A DNA stretch of 64,000 nucleotides, from assembly GCA_028023455.1 (NCBI GenBank), contig JAQFVV010000113.1, positions 126,001 through 190,000 of the forward strand. Direction: 5' to 3'. The notes beneath the pieces are model-generated. The model made no database searches and had not been told where the DNA came from. It saw only the letters and a list, made by a program, of their open reading frames with translations. The position numbers were made by a program, and so were the translations under genes. Of this stretch, positions 36,566 through 49,213 are shown one piece after another. Within the stretch, counting starts at the first letter, position 1. Each line of letters starts with the position of its first letter. The DNA is from Epiperipatus broadwayi (lineage: Eukaryota; Onychophora; Udeonychophora; Euonychophora; Peripatidae).

Positions 36566-36689
36566 ACCTATTACACATTATTTTAAGTATAATTATAGCT
36601 TCACTAACGCATGCGAAAAAAGTCGCATATTTATAATTACAATTTTTACTAATGAAGAGAAAAACAATTTATTATGTCTTTTTATGTGA

Positions 36690-37575
36690 TTATACATAAA
36701 AGATTTATTATAATATTTGTTTATATATGGTTGATAATGGATTTTTGATGTTATTTCTACAAATGCAGCAGGTATTTTTATAGATAACATTGATTTTTTC
36801 ATTTCTTTTTAATATTGAAATTAAAATTAACTTAATGCAATAATAAATTTAGGTTATAGTTTACAATTTTAATATTGATTTTTATTTATTTTCTGTAATA
36901 ATGTTTTTTATGATTGCAATTACTTTTTTTTATCTTATATAATATTATATTTTATTATTTAAAAACTTTATTATTGTTGTGGCAATTATGAAATTAAAAT
37001 CATTAATTTGTTTGTTTATAGAATGTTCTGAATTAGTTATTGATAAATTGGATTTTTACATTGCTTATTTCTTTTTTAATTAATTGATTATTGAAAAAAA
37101 TTGTATTCTCTCTTTTTAATTTTATATCAGTATTGTTTCTTTCATGTAAATAATATCTGTGTTAAAATGTCAGCTTCAAAACACCATTTTGGACTTATTT
37201 CTATAACTTATATTGGTATTATAAGTTCATTACTAATTTATTTATATATCCTGTAATTAGGAAATTACTTTTCAGGGTATTCTCTTATTAAAATTATAGT
37301 TTTCTTTACATTGTTTTGGCAATTTCTAAAGTAATCAACCTAAATTATAATCATATAATCAGTTACTCAAGAAGTCATGTAACATTCGAATTAAATCAAA
37401 GGTCTGGCATGGAAGAGATATATATTAAATACAATATTATGATGGTGGCAGATATCTTTTTCTTTCTTAAAATTTTTATTACTTCAAAGGCATTCTCCAA
37501 ACTAAGGCTATCAATTAATACCATGCTATAGTTTTAAAACAGATCTCGAGACCAGTTTTGGCTTTTTTAGTAAAA
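36690..37575. other. AT-rich non-coding stretch, nothing recognised
   Basis: No coding similarity or repeat was recognised. A 71-codon plus-strand frame (37,316-37,531) has no motif. Confidence 0.5.
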
Positions 37576-37579
37576 AAAC

Positions 37580-38070
37580 CCCACCAAAACATCATATGAT
37601 CACCATTTCCTAGGTTTATACTGTTAAAGCAGTAACAAACTCTCCACATAATAATGCCACTTAATGCACACCATAAGAAGTAGTGGATGCTAGAAGATAT
37701 ATGTAAAAAGTCCTATCTAGTGCCTACTCCTCAAATATCCCCAGACAAGTTTCTTACTTGTCGCTTTCATCAGTAAGGAGACTTGGATCTGAGAGCACTG
37801 ACCTAAGATCTTTGGATCTAATGCTTTCTAGTTAACTAAATAGGTAAAAGATGGCTGCTGGAAGATTGCATTAGATCCTAAGATCTATGTGTAGTGCTCT
37901 CAGATTTAAGGCTCCTCACTAATGAAAGCCATAAGTTAGAAACTAGTCTGAGGATATGGCACTGGATAGGGATTTTATGCACAAATCTTCTAGCATTCAT
38001 TGATTTTTATAGCTTGCACTGGATGGCATTACTGTATGGAGTTTATGCTACTGTTTTAGTAGAAACCTTA
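37580..38070. repeat. Family A palindrome with two hammerhead regions
   Basis: Antisense and sense family A units meet near 37,835. The minus-strand hammerhead (37,731-37,790) has CTGATGA, GAA, ACTTGT, C, so the palindrome is broken by one base. The plus-strand one (37,902-37,957) has CTAATGA (G5 lost), stem II AGC/GTT, GAA, ACTAGT, C. Flanks share 'ttttagta'. A 69-codon frame across the right arm is not a gene. Confidence 0.8.
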
Positions 38071-38374
38071 TTTTTGCTCTTCTTATGCGGTTTAATCTGT
38101 TAATGCTGAATTATTATTATACTTTGTACTGTTATCAGTTCATATGGATTTTTTGAATCTACATAATTTCTGCAAAATTCAAGACATAATGAATTGGTAG
38201 CAATTTTATTTAGAGAATTTGCACAAAAAGTCTTTGGAGTCATTGTAAAGAGTATATTTCTTTAAAGATAAAAGACATTACTGAGTAAAGGTGAGATTTG
38301 TGAGGATTTTTTTAAAATAATGAATACTTCATAATATAATTCTAATTCAAAATGTAATCTCATAAGAAAGTTAA

Positions 38375-38720
38375 ATATTTCATCATCAACATTATTTTCA
38401 ACCATTATCAATTTACTGCAGGATGAAGTCTTTCTAAATTTAATCTAGTTTTTTCCTTATCTAGCCTTTTCCCGCTACACCACACCAGCAAATTGCTCTT
38501 ATTTCATCCATTTTTCACACGTGGCTTTTCTCTAGGTCTTTTACAAAACTGTCCATATCTTTTTTTAGCAATATGTTTAGTCCATCTCCATTTCAGATTC
38601 TTAATTCTTTTAATGATATTAGTGGTAACTATTTGTTTTCTCACCCATGTAATTTAATATGTAATACAACATTCTGATTATTAAAAAATGGTGCACCATA
38701 AAATTTGAGCTTATTAATAT
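38375..38720 (-). pseudogene. RTE-type LINE 3' end fragment
   Basis: The minus strand reads IIKRIKNLKWRWTKHIAKK, then KRPREKPRV and a GAT-rich 3' tail at about 38,380. It is a 5'-truncated RTE copy. Confidence 0.75.
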
Positions 38721-41700
38721 TTAAAACTTTTTTAATCATGTTACCACTACCACTTTCAATGCCTTTATAAATTTAAAATTTTACTGATTTCAATAGTTTT
38801 TATCCATTTTTAGATTTGAAGGTATGGTAATACTTGAATATAAAATAATTGACTATTACAATGATCAACGTTTCAAACATTGTTAATGTCAGTCTCTTTA
38901 TCAAAATGTTATGAAATCATAAACTAAACATTTCTACATGCTTCCTCAGATTTTATACAGAGAACTTGTCTAAGAATTTATTTTTCTTTTTTTCTGGATA
39001 GTTTTGATAAAGAAAACTGCTGCATTGATAATAATAGTATTTGCAAAGTTGGACATTCCAATAGTTATGTTGATTAGTTATTTCAATTTTATCTATAGAT
39101 TATTAATTTACAATGGTTTAAAAATGAATAGAAATTATCTCTTATCGTGAAGTTTAATGTTTATCCATATTGAAAGAAGCTTTTGTTACAACTACATATA
39201 GTTTGAGGTTTAGCATTAATATCATTGGTCAGACTTGTTATCTGCATAAAATCCAATATAACATATATAATTGGTTGTTTTAAATTTATTGGACAATTTG
39301 ATAAAGAGACTTTGTGCTAATATTAATAGTATTTGAAAATTTAGTTGTCCAAATGTTCATATATATATAAGATAAATTTAAAAAAGGCACAATCTTTTAT
39401 TTGCTCTATTCAATATTTTTTTCAGTATTTAATTTTAACATTAATTTTCAATAAAATCATCTTTATTTTGAAAAATCAGTTTGTTTGTAGTTTATTTGTT
39501 AAGTTTTGATCTTTTTCATGTTAGAATGAAATTTTAAAATTGAGGGTTCATATATTTAAACTCAGTAGAATTAATTGAAATTTGGTATATAACTAATTAA
39601 TACAAGCTTAATCCATATAAGACATTAATCTTTTCATCAGATAACCTTGTTTCTTAGATATAGAACAGAGGGTGGAAAATATAAAAATATTCAATAATTT
39701 CATGTATCACAGTTAAAAATTATTTTTAGAACTTTGATTTGTTTTAAATAGTATATAAGGGAGGGCAGTATAATTTTTTTCTTTCAATTTAACAACATTT
39801 AAATTTAATTAGGGTAATTACTTTCAGAGATAAAGAGAAGTTTTAAGCAATACATGTACAAGAAATATAAATAATTTCATAGTTTGTTTCAATTTAATGA
39901 TTTGATTAAAACTAGAATTAAAATATAAAATAAACATAAATGTTTAAATTTACAAATGCAATTTTCATTAGTAAGCAACAGCCATGCAATATGACAAAAG
40001 GTTAGAGTAATTATTTTCAGAAATAAAGAGCAGTGGATGGATAAAATTTCACATATTTTGATGTCAAATATATAAAAAAATTACAATGTTTTAAGCAATA
40101 CACATACAAATAATATATATATTGTAACTGGTAGAATTCCAAAACTCACATGAAAATCAGCTGAGAGAAACCCTCACATGCATCCTTCTGACATCACAGA
40201 ATAATAATTTTTTTTACAGCCTGCTAAGATCAGGGAAAAAATAAGACTCTTAACTATTTTATCTCAGTTATTGATTGCAAATAAAAATGACAAACTGTCA
40301 AAAATGATGAGACAAACACAATTTATTATGTATATGCAACATATAACATACACTGGTGTAATTTTAGCCGATTGATTCATAAATTAACTTAAGATAAACA
40401 AACCCTTTCCAAATTTTCTTAGATTAATTTTTAATTATATTCATAGTTTTAATTATTCCACATTCATTTTTATCAGATACTTTTTAATCTTTATATATAT
40501 TTCATGCAATTTGCATATTACTGGCTGCCAATGTATATTTAAGCAATGAGACATGAAAAAGTAAAAAAATGCACATATTTTATAATTGATTCATAAATAT
40601 TTCAAACTTAGTCTGTTTTATGTCTGAGTAAGATATGATTTATTTATTTACTTAGAAAGAAATAGTTAATTAGTTTGCTTAAACATTACAAACATTAGCT
40701 AAGTAAAGGTTTATTCCATTTGTTAATTTTATTAACTGTAGCTGAGTGTATTTTCACTAGCTGAAAGCATGCTTAACTAGAGTTAACAAAATTAACATAT
40801 GAATAAATCTTTAGTTCAAAAGGTTTAAACTAATCACAAATAGGATAAGGAAAATAACCTGAATATTAAAGAAATAGTTAATATAAGTTTTCCACTCTAA
40901 TGCCATCAGCAATAAGTGATTACCAGATTCACATAAAATCTTTATCCTAAATATTTGAATCCTGCCCTCAGACTGGTTTTTTACTTTTGCCTTTGTGCTT
41001 CAAAATTGAAAAGACTGTAGATATGCATCCAGAAAACACCTTTAGGATCATTTTTTCCTATCAACTAACAACTTGAAATTCAAATAAGTCTAAGGTTTTG
41101 AACCAAAGCCAACTTGCTTAAGCAGTTATAGATCTAAAAATGGTTTAGTTATTATATATTTTAATAACTGCAGTTAGTATTAAAACTAACAAAAGCAGTT
41201 CTTTACTTTAGTGTTCATGCTAGATACTGCTTTTCCATTACACAATTGTTTTTAATCTGATAATTTGCTAATTTGTTATTATTATTGAGATAATAAAATA
41301 ATTTATCAATTAATCACTTATTAAGGAATAAATAAATCATTGTATATTCCATTATTTAAAATTGATTTTTCTTAAAAAAATCTTTGAGTATAGTTTTAAT
41401 CAATTGTTTATATTAGAACAAATAAATCACTTATTTATTTGCTTATACACACTATAATTTATTTATAAATAAATTACAACCATAAGACTAAAATTTGTAG
41501 TCTTTTGGTATATATTAAAGAAATTACAATAGAGACATGGTATTTGCTATATTTTGTTCCAAGCCCTTCTTGCTTACATTGCACATCATGCATAATAGCT
41601 CATATTTTGATAAGTTTTGATTATATTAGAATATGTATTACTTTAGCAAACAGCAATTCTTTTTTTATCATTAACTTCTCTTCACCTATAGAAATGCTAT

Positions 41701-42355
41701 AGCAGTCCCACTATCAGAAGATTATGGCCCTCTAGTAGTTTTGATATTTTAAGCCCATACTGATTACAGAATCTGTGTAGTTATTTCTACTTATCATTGC
41801 CCATTTTAAATTTTCAGTTAAATTATTCAAATTTAAGCTTTCTGACACAATTTGAGAATGTTTTGCAATTTTTTCTGCTACTATTAATAACTAGTTTTCA
41901 TTATTTCACGTGAGAGTGAGAGGGGGGGGGAGAGAGGAGAGAGGGGGGGGAGGGAAGGGGGAGACATTATAAATTTTCATAAATTTTGTTTTTTAGCATT
42001 ATACTTAGAAAACATTTTATTACCTGAAATATTGTACCACACTAAAATTCAAAAAGATTTTTTAAAAAAGCATAAAATTAAACATGCTTTTGCATAATTA
42101 TATATGTGCTCCAAGATTGTTTTTATTTTTTTTACATTTTTTTTTGTTTTTGAATATCTTATAATTAAAATGGTGGCTCTATTGTATTTATTTATTTATA
42201 AATATGATTTACTGACTTTGAATTTTATTTATTCACTTTAAGTATTAGTATTATTTATTAATTTATAAAAAAATCTATATAAAACTAATGACTTATATTT
42301 TTTTTGCACAAATGTTTACAACTTATTTAAAATTTGATCTCTATAAATACTTTTT
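38721..42355. other. AT-rich non-coding stretch with a purine tract
   Basis: No coding similarity was recognised over about 3.6 kb. A G/A-only tract lies at 41,911-41,964 and could adopt unusual DNA structure. A 65-codon plus-strand frame (41,505-41,702) has no motif. Confidence 0.5.
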
Positions 42356-42360
42356 TATCC

Positions 42361-42481
42361 AAAAGACTATCCATGTCAAACATTGATGGCCTAGTGGTTA
42401 GCATAGCTGCCTTCCAAGCAGCTGGCTCAGGTTTGCTTCCCAGTCAATGCATTTGACATATGAAAAAAAAAGACTATCCAT
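42361..42481 (+). mobile_element. tRNA-Gly(TCC)-derived SINE, copy 2, with 14-bp target duplication
   Basis: The body at 42,375-42,467 is a near-tRNA: acceptor CATTGA / TCAATG, D-arm-like TAGTGGTTAGCA, perfect anticodon stem GCTGC / GCAGC around CTTCCAA (anticodon TCC, Gly), then a degenerate T arm (GGTTTGCTTCC) and a poly-A tail. AAAAGACTATCCAT occurs at 42,361-42,374 and 42,468-42,481. The acceptor stem is extended outward (TGTCAAA / TTTGACA). The T arm mismatches argue against a working tRNA. Confidence 0.9.
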
Positions 42482-42734
42482 ATAATAGCCTATGAGAATA
42501 TTTGTATATTATTTTAAAGTAAAAATAAACTTTTATTGGAAATTCTGGTAATGAATACATTCTGTAAACACAATTTTAAATGTACTAAGATAATTGATTT
42601 AGATAGCCATTAAAAAAAATTTACTCAAATATTCTTAGGTAATCAACATATTAGAGAAAATAATCCTTTATGGAAATTAAATTTTTGTGATGAGCAACAT
42701 ATAAATGAATTATATATAACTACAAATGATGAAG

Positions 42735-43560
42735 TAAATTTTAATGTAAATAATCTAGATTTTTTTTTACTACCACATTGTCGAACTGTGATTCTGATAT
42801 GAAGATAATCATTCTTCTCACATGCACCATATTTTAATATTCATTAGGCAATATTAAATACTAGTAAACTCTCAATCCAGGTCACAAGATAAAAATTTTG
42901 AAAAGATAAAAATGGCTGTCTTATTTTTTGTACTTACATGCAATTATATAGGCCAATCTTAAGCATCTTTCACTGAGAGTGTGAATATATTACATTATTC
43001 ACTTTACTTATGTATCTATTTTATTAAGTATTAGCACTTGTGAATTATTGAAATATACTATGTGTTAATATTAGATGTTATACTTTAATGTAAATAATCT
43101 GGAAATTTTTTACTAGTGCTGGGGTTAATATGTAATAAAATACATATATAAGTAAAGTGAATAATGTAATATATTCAAGCTCTCAGTCCAAGATACTTAA
43201 AATTGGCTTAAATAATTGCATGCAGGTTCCAAGAGATTGTAAAAGACCTAGAAAGAGACCACATGTGAGATGGATGGATGAAATAAGAAAGTGTGCAGGG
43301 ATGATGTGGAAAAGAGATGCTAAAGATTGGGGAAAATGAATTGAATTTGGAGAGACCGTCATCCTGCAATGGATTGATAATAGTTGATGATGAGATACAA
43401 AAGATAAGATTGCCATTCTTATTTTTTCAAAGTTTTATCTTGTGACTTGGATCGAGAGTTTAATAGTATTTAACATTTTTAATTGAATATTAAAGTACAG
43501 CACTTGTGTGAAAGATGATTACCTTCTTATGAAAAGAAAAGTAAATTTTAATAATATGGT
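42735..43560. repeat. Foldback element (family F) containing an RTE tail
   Basis: Outer arms of about 120 bp (42,795-42,915 and 43,408-43,530) are inverse copies ('aactctcaatccaggtcaca' against its near-complement). An inner inverted pair lies at about 42,975-43,010 and 43,140-43,185. A direct repeat ('taatgtaaataatct') occurs at about 42,739 and 43,084. The RTE fragment 43,180-43,400 sits inside. Possibly a composite insertion. Confidence 0.65.
43180..43400 (+). pseudogene. RTE-type LINE 3' end fragment
   Basis: The plus strand reads KRPRKRPHVRWMDEIRKCAG, then MWKRDAKDW, a stop and a GAT-rich tail (GATAATAGTTGATGATGAGA). This is the conserved C-terminus of RTE-type LINEs (RP..RP..RW.D.I...AG..W...A.DR..W). 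Confidence 0.85.
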
Positions 43561-44305
43561 GAAGAATTAGACATAAATAAGCATGACAAATTTGTTTATA
43601 GTAATCATTAAAATACAATCTTAATTTTTTTATTCACATTAACATTTTCATTGTAATACATCTTCAAAAAGCAAATTCCAAACATTCAAACCTTTCACCT
43701 TGTTGCTCTTCCAATATCTTTTGCTGACTACTTTTTAAAGTAATCTATTTATGCATTTTTTTATTTCTATTTTTTTCTCACCAATCCTATTAAACATATT
43801 TATTATAAATCTATCTCTAAGCATGTTAAATCTAATCCATCTGTTTAAAAATATTTTCAATATCAATCTATTTTCATGTATTCTTTTCAATATTTCTATA
43901 CTTCTAATTCTATCTTTTCAAATTAACTTTTTTTATTCTCCTTTAAAGTGATCTTTTTAGAATATTCCATTTTTTCACATATCAAGTTTTTTAAAATAAC
44001 GTTTTACATTTATTAAAAGCTTGGAATTCTCACTATAGAAACAAAATCATCACTACTATTATAAATTAACAATTCCTCAAGTTCTTTATTTAATTAAAAT
44101 CTGTACTATAAATGTAAGTCCAACTACCATTCATAAGGTTTTATTTTTTTGCCTATTTTTATTACTTTAATTCTAGTGGCATTTATTTTTATATCAAATG
44201 TCTCATGATCAATATTCACAAAGATAAATCGGATGTGATATAATGCACTGTGACTTTTCCTTATATGGAGTGAGAAATTTCTCAGCAATTATGCCCAGAG
44301 AAACC
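43561..44305. other. AT-rich non-coding stretch, nothing recognised
   Basis: No coding similarity or repeat was recognised. It may hold LINE 3' untranslated sequence belonging to 44,312-45,024. Confidence 0.4.
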
Positions 44306-44311
44306 TGTTAG

Positions 44312-45024
44312 CTACATTACCTTCTCTTTCCATTCCCCACCCTGTTTTCCCATATTCTTCTCTATCATGCTCCATCCCATTTCCACAACATAATGTTTGT
44401 CAACTCCATGGCCTTTATATCTAAATCCTCCTTGTCTTTTCCCAAACCCAGCATAAAAACCAAATAAGCCATCTTCTGTATAATCACTTTGTTTATATTT
44501 ATTCTTCCACAACTTCATTATTTTTACCCTTTCTTCTTTCAGGCATTTACATTTAATTAACAGATGTCTAATATTTTCTATGCCTTCCTTACACAACTTG
44601 CAAACTAAATCACTCATATTTTTCCATTTATGTGAATATTCCCTTGTTGCTAAAGATCCCTGTTTGAGTCTTAAACAATAAACTACTTTTCTTGCTATTT
44701 TCATAAATTAACTCACATCCAATATTCTGTTTACTTCTATAAATATTTTAACTCTTTATTCTCCATACTAGTTCTCCATCTCTCCAATTCCCTATTCTTT
44801 ATTAATGCATATATTCTTCTATCCCATTCCTTAACACTATAACACTCAACAATTCTCCTAACACAATTATCCCACCTTTTGTATAAGTATACTGACATAA
44901 AGTCTTTATCCAAATCTTCTGCATATCGCATTACCTTTTCCACCCATCTTGTTGTCTGTCGTTTATTCATAACCCAATTAAATACTATTTTGGCTAGATG
45001 CATCATTTTCAATGATAACTCCAT
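44312..45024 (-). pseudogene. Non-LTR retrotransposon (not RTE), C-terminal region with frameshift
   Basis: Two minus-strand frames join across a frameshift at about 44,705-44,737. The first (45,024-44,737) reads NWVMNKRQTTRWVEKVMRYAE, then KRWDNCVRRIVECYSVKEWD. The second (44,704-44,312) reads KIARKVVYCLRLKQGSLATR, then CKLCKEGIENIRHLLIKC. The last is a CX2CX9HX4C knuckle of the kind found after the RT of several LINE clades. RT and endonuclease are absent, so the copy is 5'-truncated and dead. Confidence 0.65.
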
Positions 45025-46920
45025 TATTGGAAATAAAATGTATTAAAAATGATGTTTCTAATTAAACTGATTCATAACAAAAAATAAAACAATTAGCATT
45101 AATTTCAAATTATTTCAACTTTACCAAAAACTTTAAATTTGAAATTAATTTGATGGATTTTTTTTTCCAATTAACTTTATTACACTTAGCAGCTGAAGCG
45201 AATAAACATCACAAACTTGACAACGTATTAAAATAAATATTTAATTGAATTTCTTTAGGCTATATATTGTTAATCTTACACTTGTGAAATTAAATTGTAT
45301 TTATTATCAACTGCAGAGAATTTTCAAACAATCTACCATAAAACAACCTGAAAGGCTTCTAATTGCTAAAAGGTATAGCTGATATATTGTCAAATTATTT
45401 TATTTTCTAATTTAATAACTACTTTATGTGATAATATATACTAGTATAGTATGATCAAAATAAGATTTTTATTTTCATCATGTCAACGTGAAAATATTTG
45501 TTATAATATATATATTAACAGTCTTAAATGAACTTGTGTAAAAGCAGAATAATGGATTTGGTGCATTCTATTTTAAATAAGTTCGATTAGTATAAAAATA
45601 GCAAACTAATTGACGCATATTTTATATATATTTTAACTTTCCAGTTTTATTAGATAAGCAATTTAAGAATTTAAGACATATAATAATAGAATGTGCTAAA
45701 ACCTGCATAATATTTATTTATATATAAACATACATATGTTTATGTCTGTAATCTGGATTCAAAATAGGAAAAACTTTAAACATTTTTTTAAAGTTCCAAT
45801 TAACTTAGGAATTTATTTCTCAGGTACACAAATTGTAGTTAACCTGGATAACAAACCAATATTGGTTAGCAAATAGGGATCTAAATAATTTATCTAAAGG
45901 AAAAAATAAGAATATAAAACATTGAAACTCTCAATAGTAAGCAATTGGAAAACTTTGATAGAATTCTTTTTCCAGTTCTTTACTGAAAGATATTAAAAAG
46001 ACTCGATATATTTAAAGGTTTTTTACCATATATAAAATCACTTATATCAGGTCTATTATAAGAATTGATACTCACTGCATATGAGTGATAAGTTATTTGT
46101 ATAAGATTCCCTATTATCAATACATTAAAGTCATTGCTTCATTTGCAGTAATGGAAGGTGGCTGAGATAGAATAGTATAGGCTTAGTCAAAGAAATCATT
46201 GATATAATTTGTTTTTGGTCTTAAATATATCTGAGAAATATAAACTAAGTTAAAATTAAAAATACAGTACACAATTATACATATAGAGACACTCATTTAT
46301 TGGTATATACATGTTAGTGTGTGCATTCAAGTTAAACATTTAAATAATGATTTAAATAATATAGAAGGCTCATGTCAACTCAAAATTTATAAATAAATTT
46401 TGAAAATAAATTTTAAAATAGTCTATTTTCTTATGGCTAAATCTGCTTTCTTGTTAAACAAATTTAATTCAGAAAAATTTAAAATCAAGATTTCATTAAT
46501 TAATAGGTATTCAAAAAACTTGGGATTATTGTTCCATAACTTCAAATCCCAAGGTTTTGTTAAATTGAATTGATTGAAGATTATTTTTATTAATTATTTA
46601 TCTTTGCAAGTAGGTTTTTTTGTATAAGGACATAATTAACTTAATTATTCTTAAACATTATAAGGAAATGTACTTAATAAATAACCTGTGCATATTTGTA
46701 AAGATTAACAAACATAGATAAATTATCAAAAAATTATGAGTCAAAAATAATTGTTTAGGCATTCAGCTTCTTGTGCCTATGCTCAAAGCTACTAACTATG
46801 TTGATTTCCCGAGCTTTCTTTTCTGCTTGTAGAAAGCTTGGAAAAGAAATTTGAAAAGTAAAAAAAACAGTTGAGGTAATATGTTAATTAGTCACTATAT
46901 TGCTATGAAGGAATAAACAA
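45025..46920. other. AT-rich non-coding stretch, nothing recognised
   Basis: No coding similarity, RNA gene or repeat was recognised. Confidence 0.5.
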
Positions 46921-46926
46921 AACCCT

Positions 46927-47070
46927 TTAAGATCTCTCCCTCTCCTTCACACACAGATCATCTGGATCAGCTGAAGTAAGAAGACCTTTCACATCTGCTG
47001 TAATTAAATTCCCTCCAAATACACCAACTATGCCATGTACTATACTTATCATACATTCAGTAAACCAACT
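46927..47070 (-). CDS. Possible exon, weak TLC-domain-like sequence
   Basis: A minus-strand frame reads WFTECMISIVHGIVGVFGGN, then LITADVKGLLTSADPDDL. The pattern 'W...C.IS.VHGI..V.G' followed by ADP resembles the start of TLC-domain membrane proteins (TLCD4/TMEM56 type). A pyrimidine-rich stretch lies just upstream in the coding sense (about 47,085-47,110), and possible GT donors follow DDL. The base composition is less AT-biased than its surroundings. This is a guess from a short match; it could equally be a decayed exon or chance. Confidence 0.2.
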   Translation of the reverse strand, partial: SWFTECMISIVHGIVGVFGGNLITADVKGLLTSADPDDLCVKERERS

Positions 47071-47825
47071 TCGATAATTTTGATTCAAAGAAAAGAAAGA
47101 AAAAAAATTATACATTTAATGCCACACAAAATTTCGTGAAAGAAAATAAATATATCTACAGATTGGTTTAAAAGTCATATATATTTTAGTCATTTGAACT
47201 TAACTTCTTTATTTACTGAAAGGAATGTATATATATATTTAATTTTATATATTTAATTTTATGCATTTTTAGTAAGATAATAGTTTTGTTGTTTTGATCT
47301 TATCATGTTATCTTTTGATGTTTTGTGTATAAGAGATATTGTAAAGTCTTTGAGAGTCTATATCAAAATAATAATATTAATAATATAGAAAAAGTAATCT
47401 CAGAAAAGCAAGATCTTGCAATGGGCTCTTATCAGTTATATATTTTACATCTGTAAAAATATATTAATAACCTGCTGGAGAAAGTTAATTACTTTCTCCA
47501 TCATTAACCATAGTCTAATAAAATAAATAAATAATATATATATATAATCAACAATGTCAATATAATTTCCTGTGAAATTTGGACAGATTTTTATATAAAT
47601 TTGATTTAAAAAGACATATGCAAATGTTCTTGAGGAAGAGGGATGTAGGTTAGCCAAATATCTTATATATGTTGGGATATATATTTTTTAGAAGCAGATT
47701 AACTCAGTCATTTTAATAAGTTTATAAAATAAATTACTTCCAGTAAAATATAAATAAAAAATATATATATATTAACTTAAAAATGAAGTTAAAAAAGAGA
47801 AGTTATAAATAAATATAATAAAAAT

Positions 47826-47868
47826 AAGCTAAACGTTTTCGAGGATCCATGCCTCATAATCATAGCTT
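47826..47868 (-). ncRNA. PLE hammerhead-like RNA, variant core (inverted copy)
   Basis: Minus strand: AAGCT, ATGATTA-T, GAGG-CATGGAT-CCTC, GAA, AACGTT (palindromic stem III), T17, AGCTT. Stems I (5 bp) and II (4 bp) are perfect. The core has A at position 3 and T at position 8 in place of C and G. Confidence 0.7.
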
Positions 47869-47920
47869 TCTTAAAAATACATAATAAAATATATACAAAG
47901 ATATATAAAATTAGCACGTG

Positions 47921-49211
47921 TTACGTGGACCATTTCTTCGATATATCAAAGCAGGTGTCTTTTCTATTTATAGCATTAATATTTCCATTAATATGGAATG
48001 CTTCTTTTATTTTCCTCTTATGATCATTTGATTCAGTGCATAAAATTACAGGATTGGAAGGAATAAAATTGTGTCCAGATTTCATGGAATGCTCCAAAAA
48101 TACAGAAGATATATTGTTGTTCTTCTGAGCTCTCTTGTAAGTTTACATGTGTTGAGCAAGCCTAGTATTAACAGTAGCTTTAGTTTCACCATAATATACA
48201 GCAAGACATTTTTCTTGAGGACATGAAATGGAATAAACTACATTTGGGGTGAATGAACGATCAATATGATCTTTTGAGTTGTTGATCAATCTATTAGAAT
48301 TAGGAGGAGTTCTAAATCCAATTTTAAACTTATTGAATAATGCTTTAGTTAATTTGTTAGATATTTTGGAAATGTAAGGAATAGTAATTCTAGGAAGTTG
48401 AACACATGGTACAACACTATTTATTTTATTATGGAATTTAGAAATATAATTTTTAATAGACCAAAGTTTAAAACCTGCTTTCATCAAATCTTTAATAAAA
48501 TTATTCAGATTTTCTTTTCTGTCTGCTTCATATTTACAAAGATGCAAATTTCTAAATAAGAAAGAATTTAAACCAGCAAATTTATGTGATGCAGGTGAGT
48601 TAGATTTAGGGCAAATACAGCTTCTAATTTCAAAAGGCTTAATAATCATCTTGTAATCTATACAGTTATTATTTCTTGATAATGAAAGGTCAAGATATTT
48701 GATTTCATTATTATTATTTTCATATACAATGCTAAGTGATAAATTAGATAAACTTTGAAGTTCTTCTCGTATATGTAAAATATTATCCATAGAGGAAATA
48801 ATAAATATACCATCCACATACCGAATATATGTAAAATCAAGAGTGGAATTGTAATATTTCGGTATTATAGAGCTTTCAAATTCATTTAAATAGACATTAG
48901 ATAAAATGCCACCGACAGGTAAGCCCATTGGCCATCCATCTTTCATAGTATACCACTTGTTTTCAAAGATTGTAAAAATGTGCAAATCAAGCCAAGAAAG
49001 AAAAGCAACAATAAATTTAACTCTATCAGAAGGGCAATGTGTCCTCAAAAGTTTTTCATGCACTATTTGAATGGATAATTTTCTATTAATAGATCCATAT
49101 AATTCTTTCACATCCATAGTAGCCATAGTGGATGTATTCATAAGTTGAATGTTTTTAATTTTAGAAATAAATTGGAAAGAAGAATTGATAGTATATAAGC
49201 CAAAATTAATA
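47921..49211 (-). pseudogene. PLE RT/GIY-YIG, inverted 5'-truncated copy
   Basis: This minus-strand copy corresponds to residues from about 343 (YINFG) to the end of the 772-residue protein at 49,562-51,880. It is open from the junction to 48,143, where TAC has become TAA in the GIY-YIG domain (after LAQHM). Beyond that it stays in frame to the normal stop at 47,921. The RT motif C is YVDG in place of YVDD, which removes a catalytic Asp. It keeps Y (ELYGS) and G (PVGG) at two positions where the full copy has C and S. The first 15 or so residues of its open frame read through the junction from antisense sequence and are not PLE protein. Confidence 0.9.
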
Positions 49212-49213
49212 TA

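Larger units (their letters stand above)
35957..36685. mobile_element. Short PLE insertion (inverted copy plus 3' end) with 13-bp target duplication
   Basis: TATGTCTTTTTAT at 35,957-35,969 and 36,673-36,685 bounds a 703-bp insertion. Inside, a minus-strand 5'-truncated PLE 3' end (GIY-YIG tail, stop, hammerhead-like RNA) abuts a plus-strand copy of the same 3' terminus (about 36,435-36,640), so the two face away from a central junction. This repeats the left half of the 47.7-52.0 kb PLE structure. The inverted termini include ATGCGA-cttttt-TCGCAT hairpins. Confidence 0.85.

Noticed and set aside
42375-42467. Functional tRNA-Gly(TCC) gene
   Set aside because: The T arm does not pair, the first acceptor pair is mismatched, and poly-A with a 14-bp target duplication marks it as a SINE.
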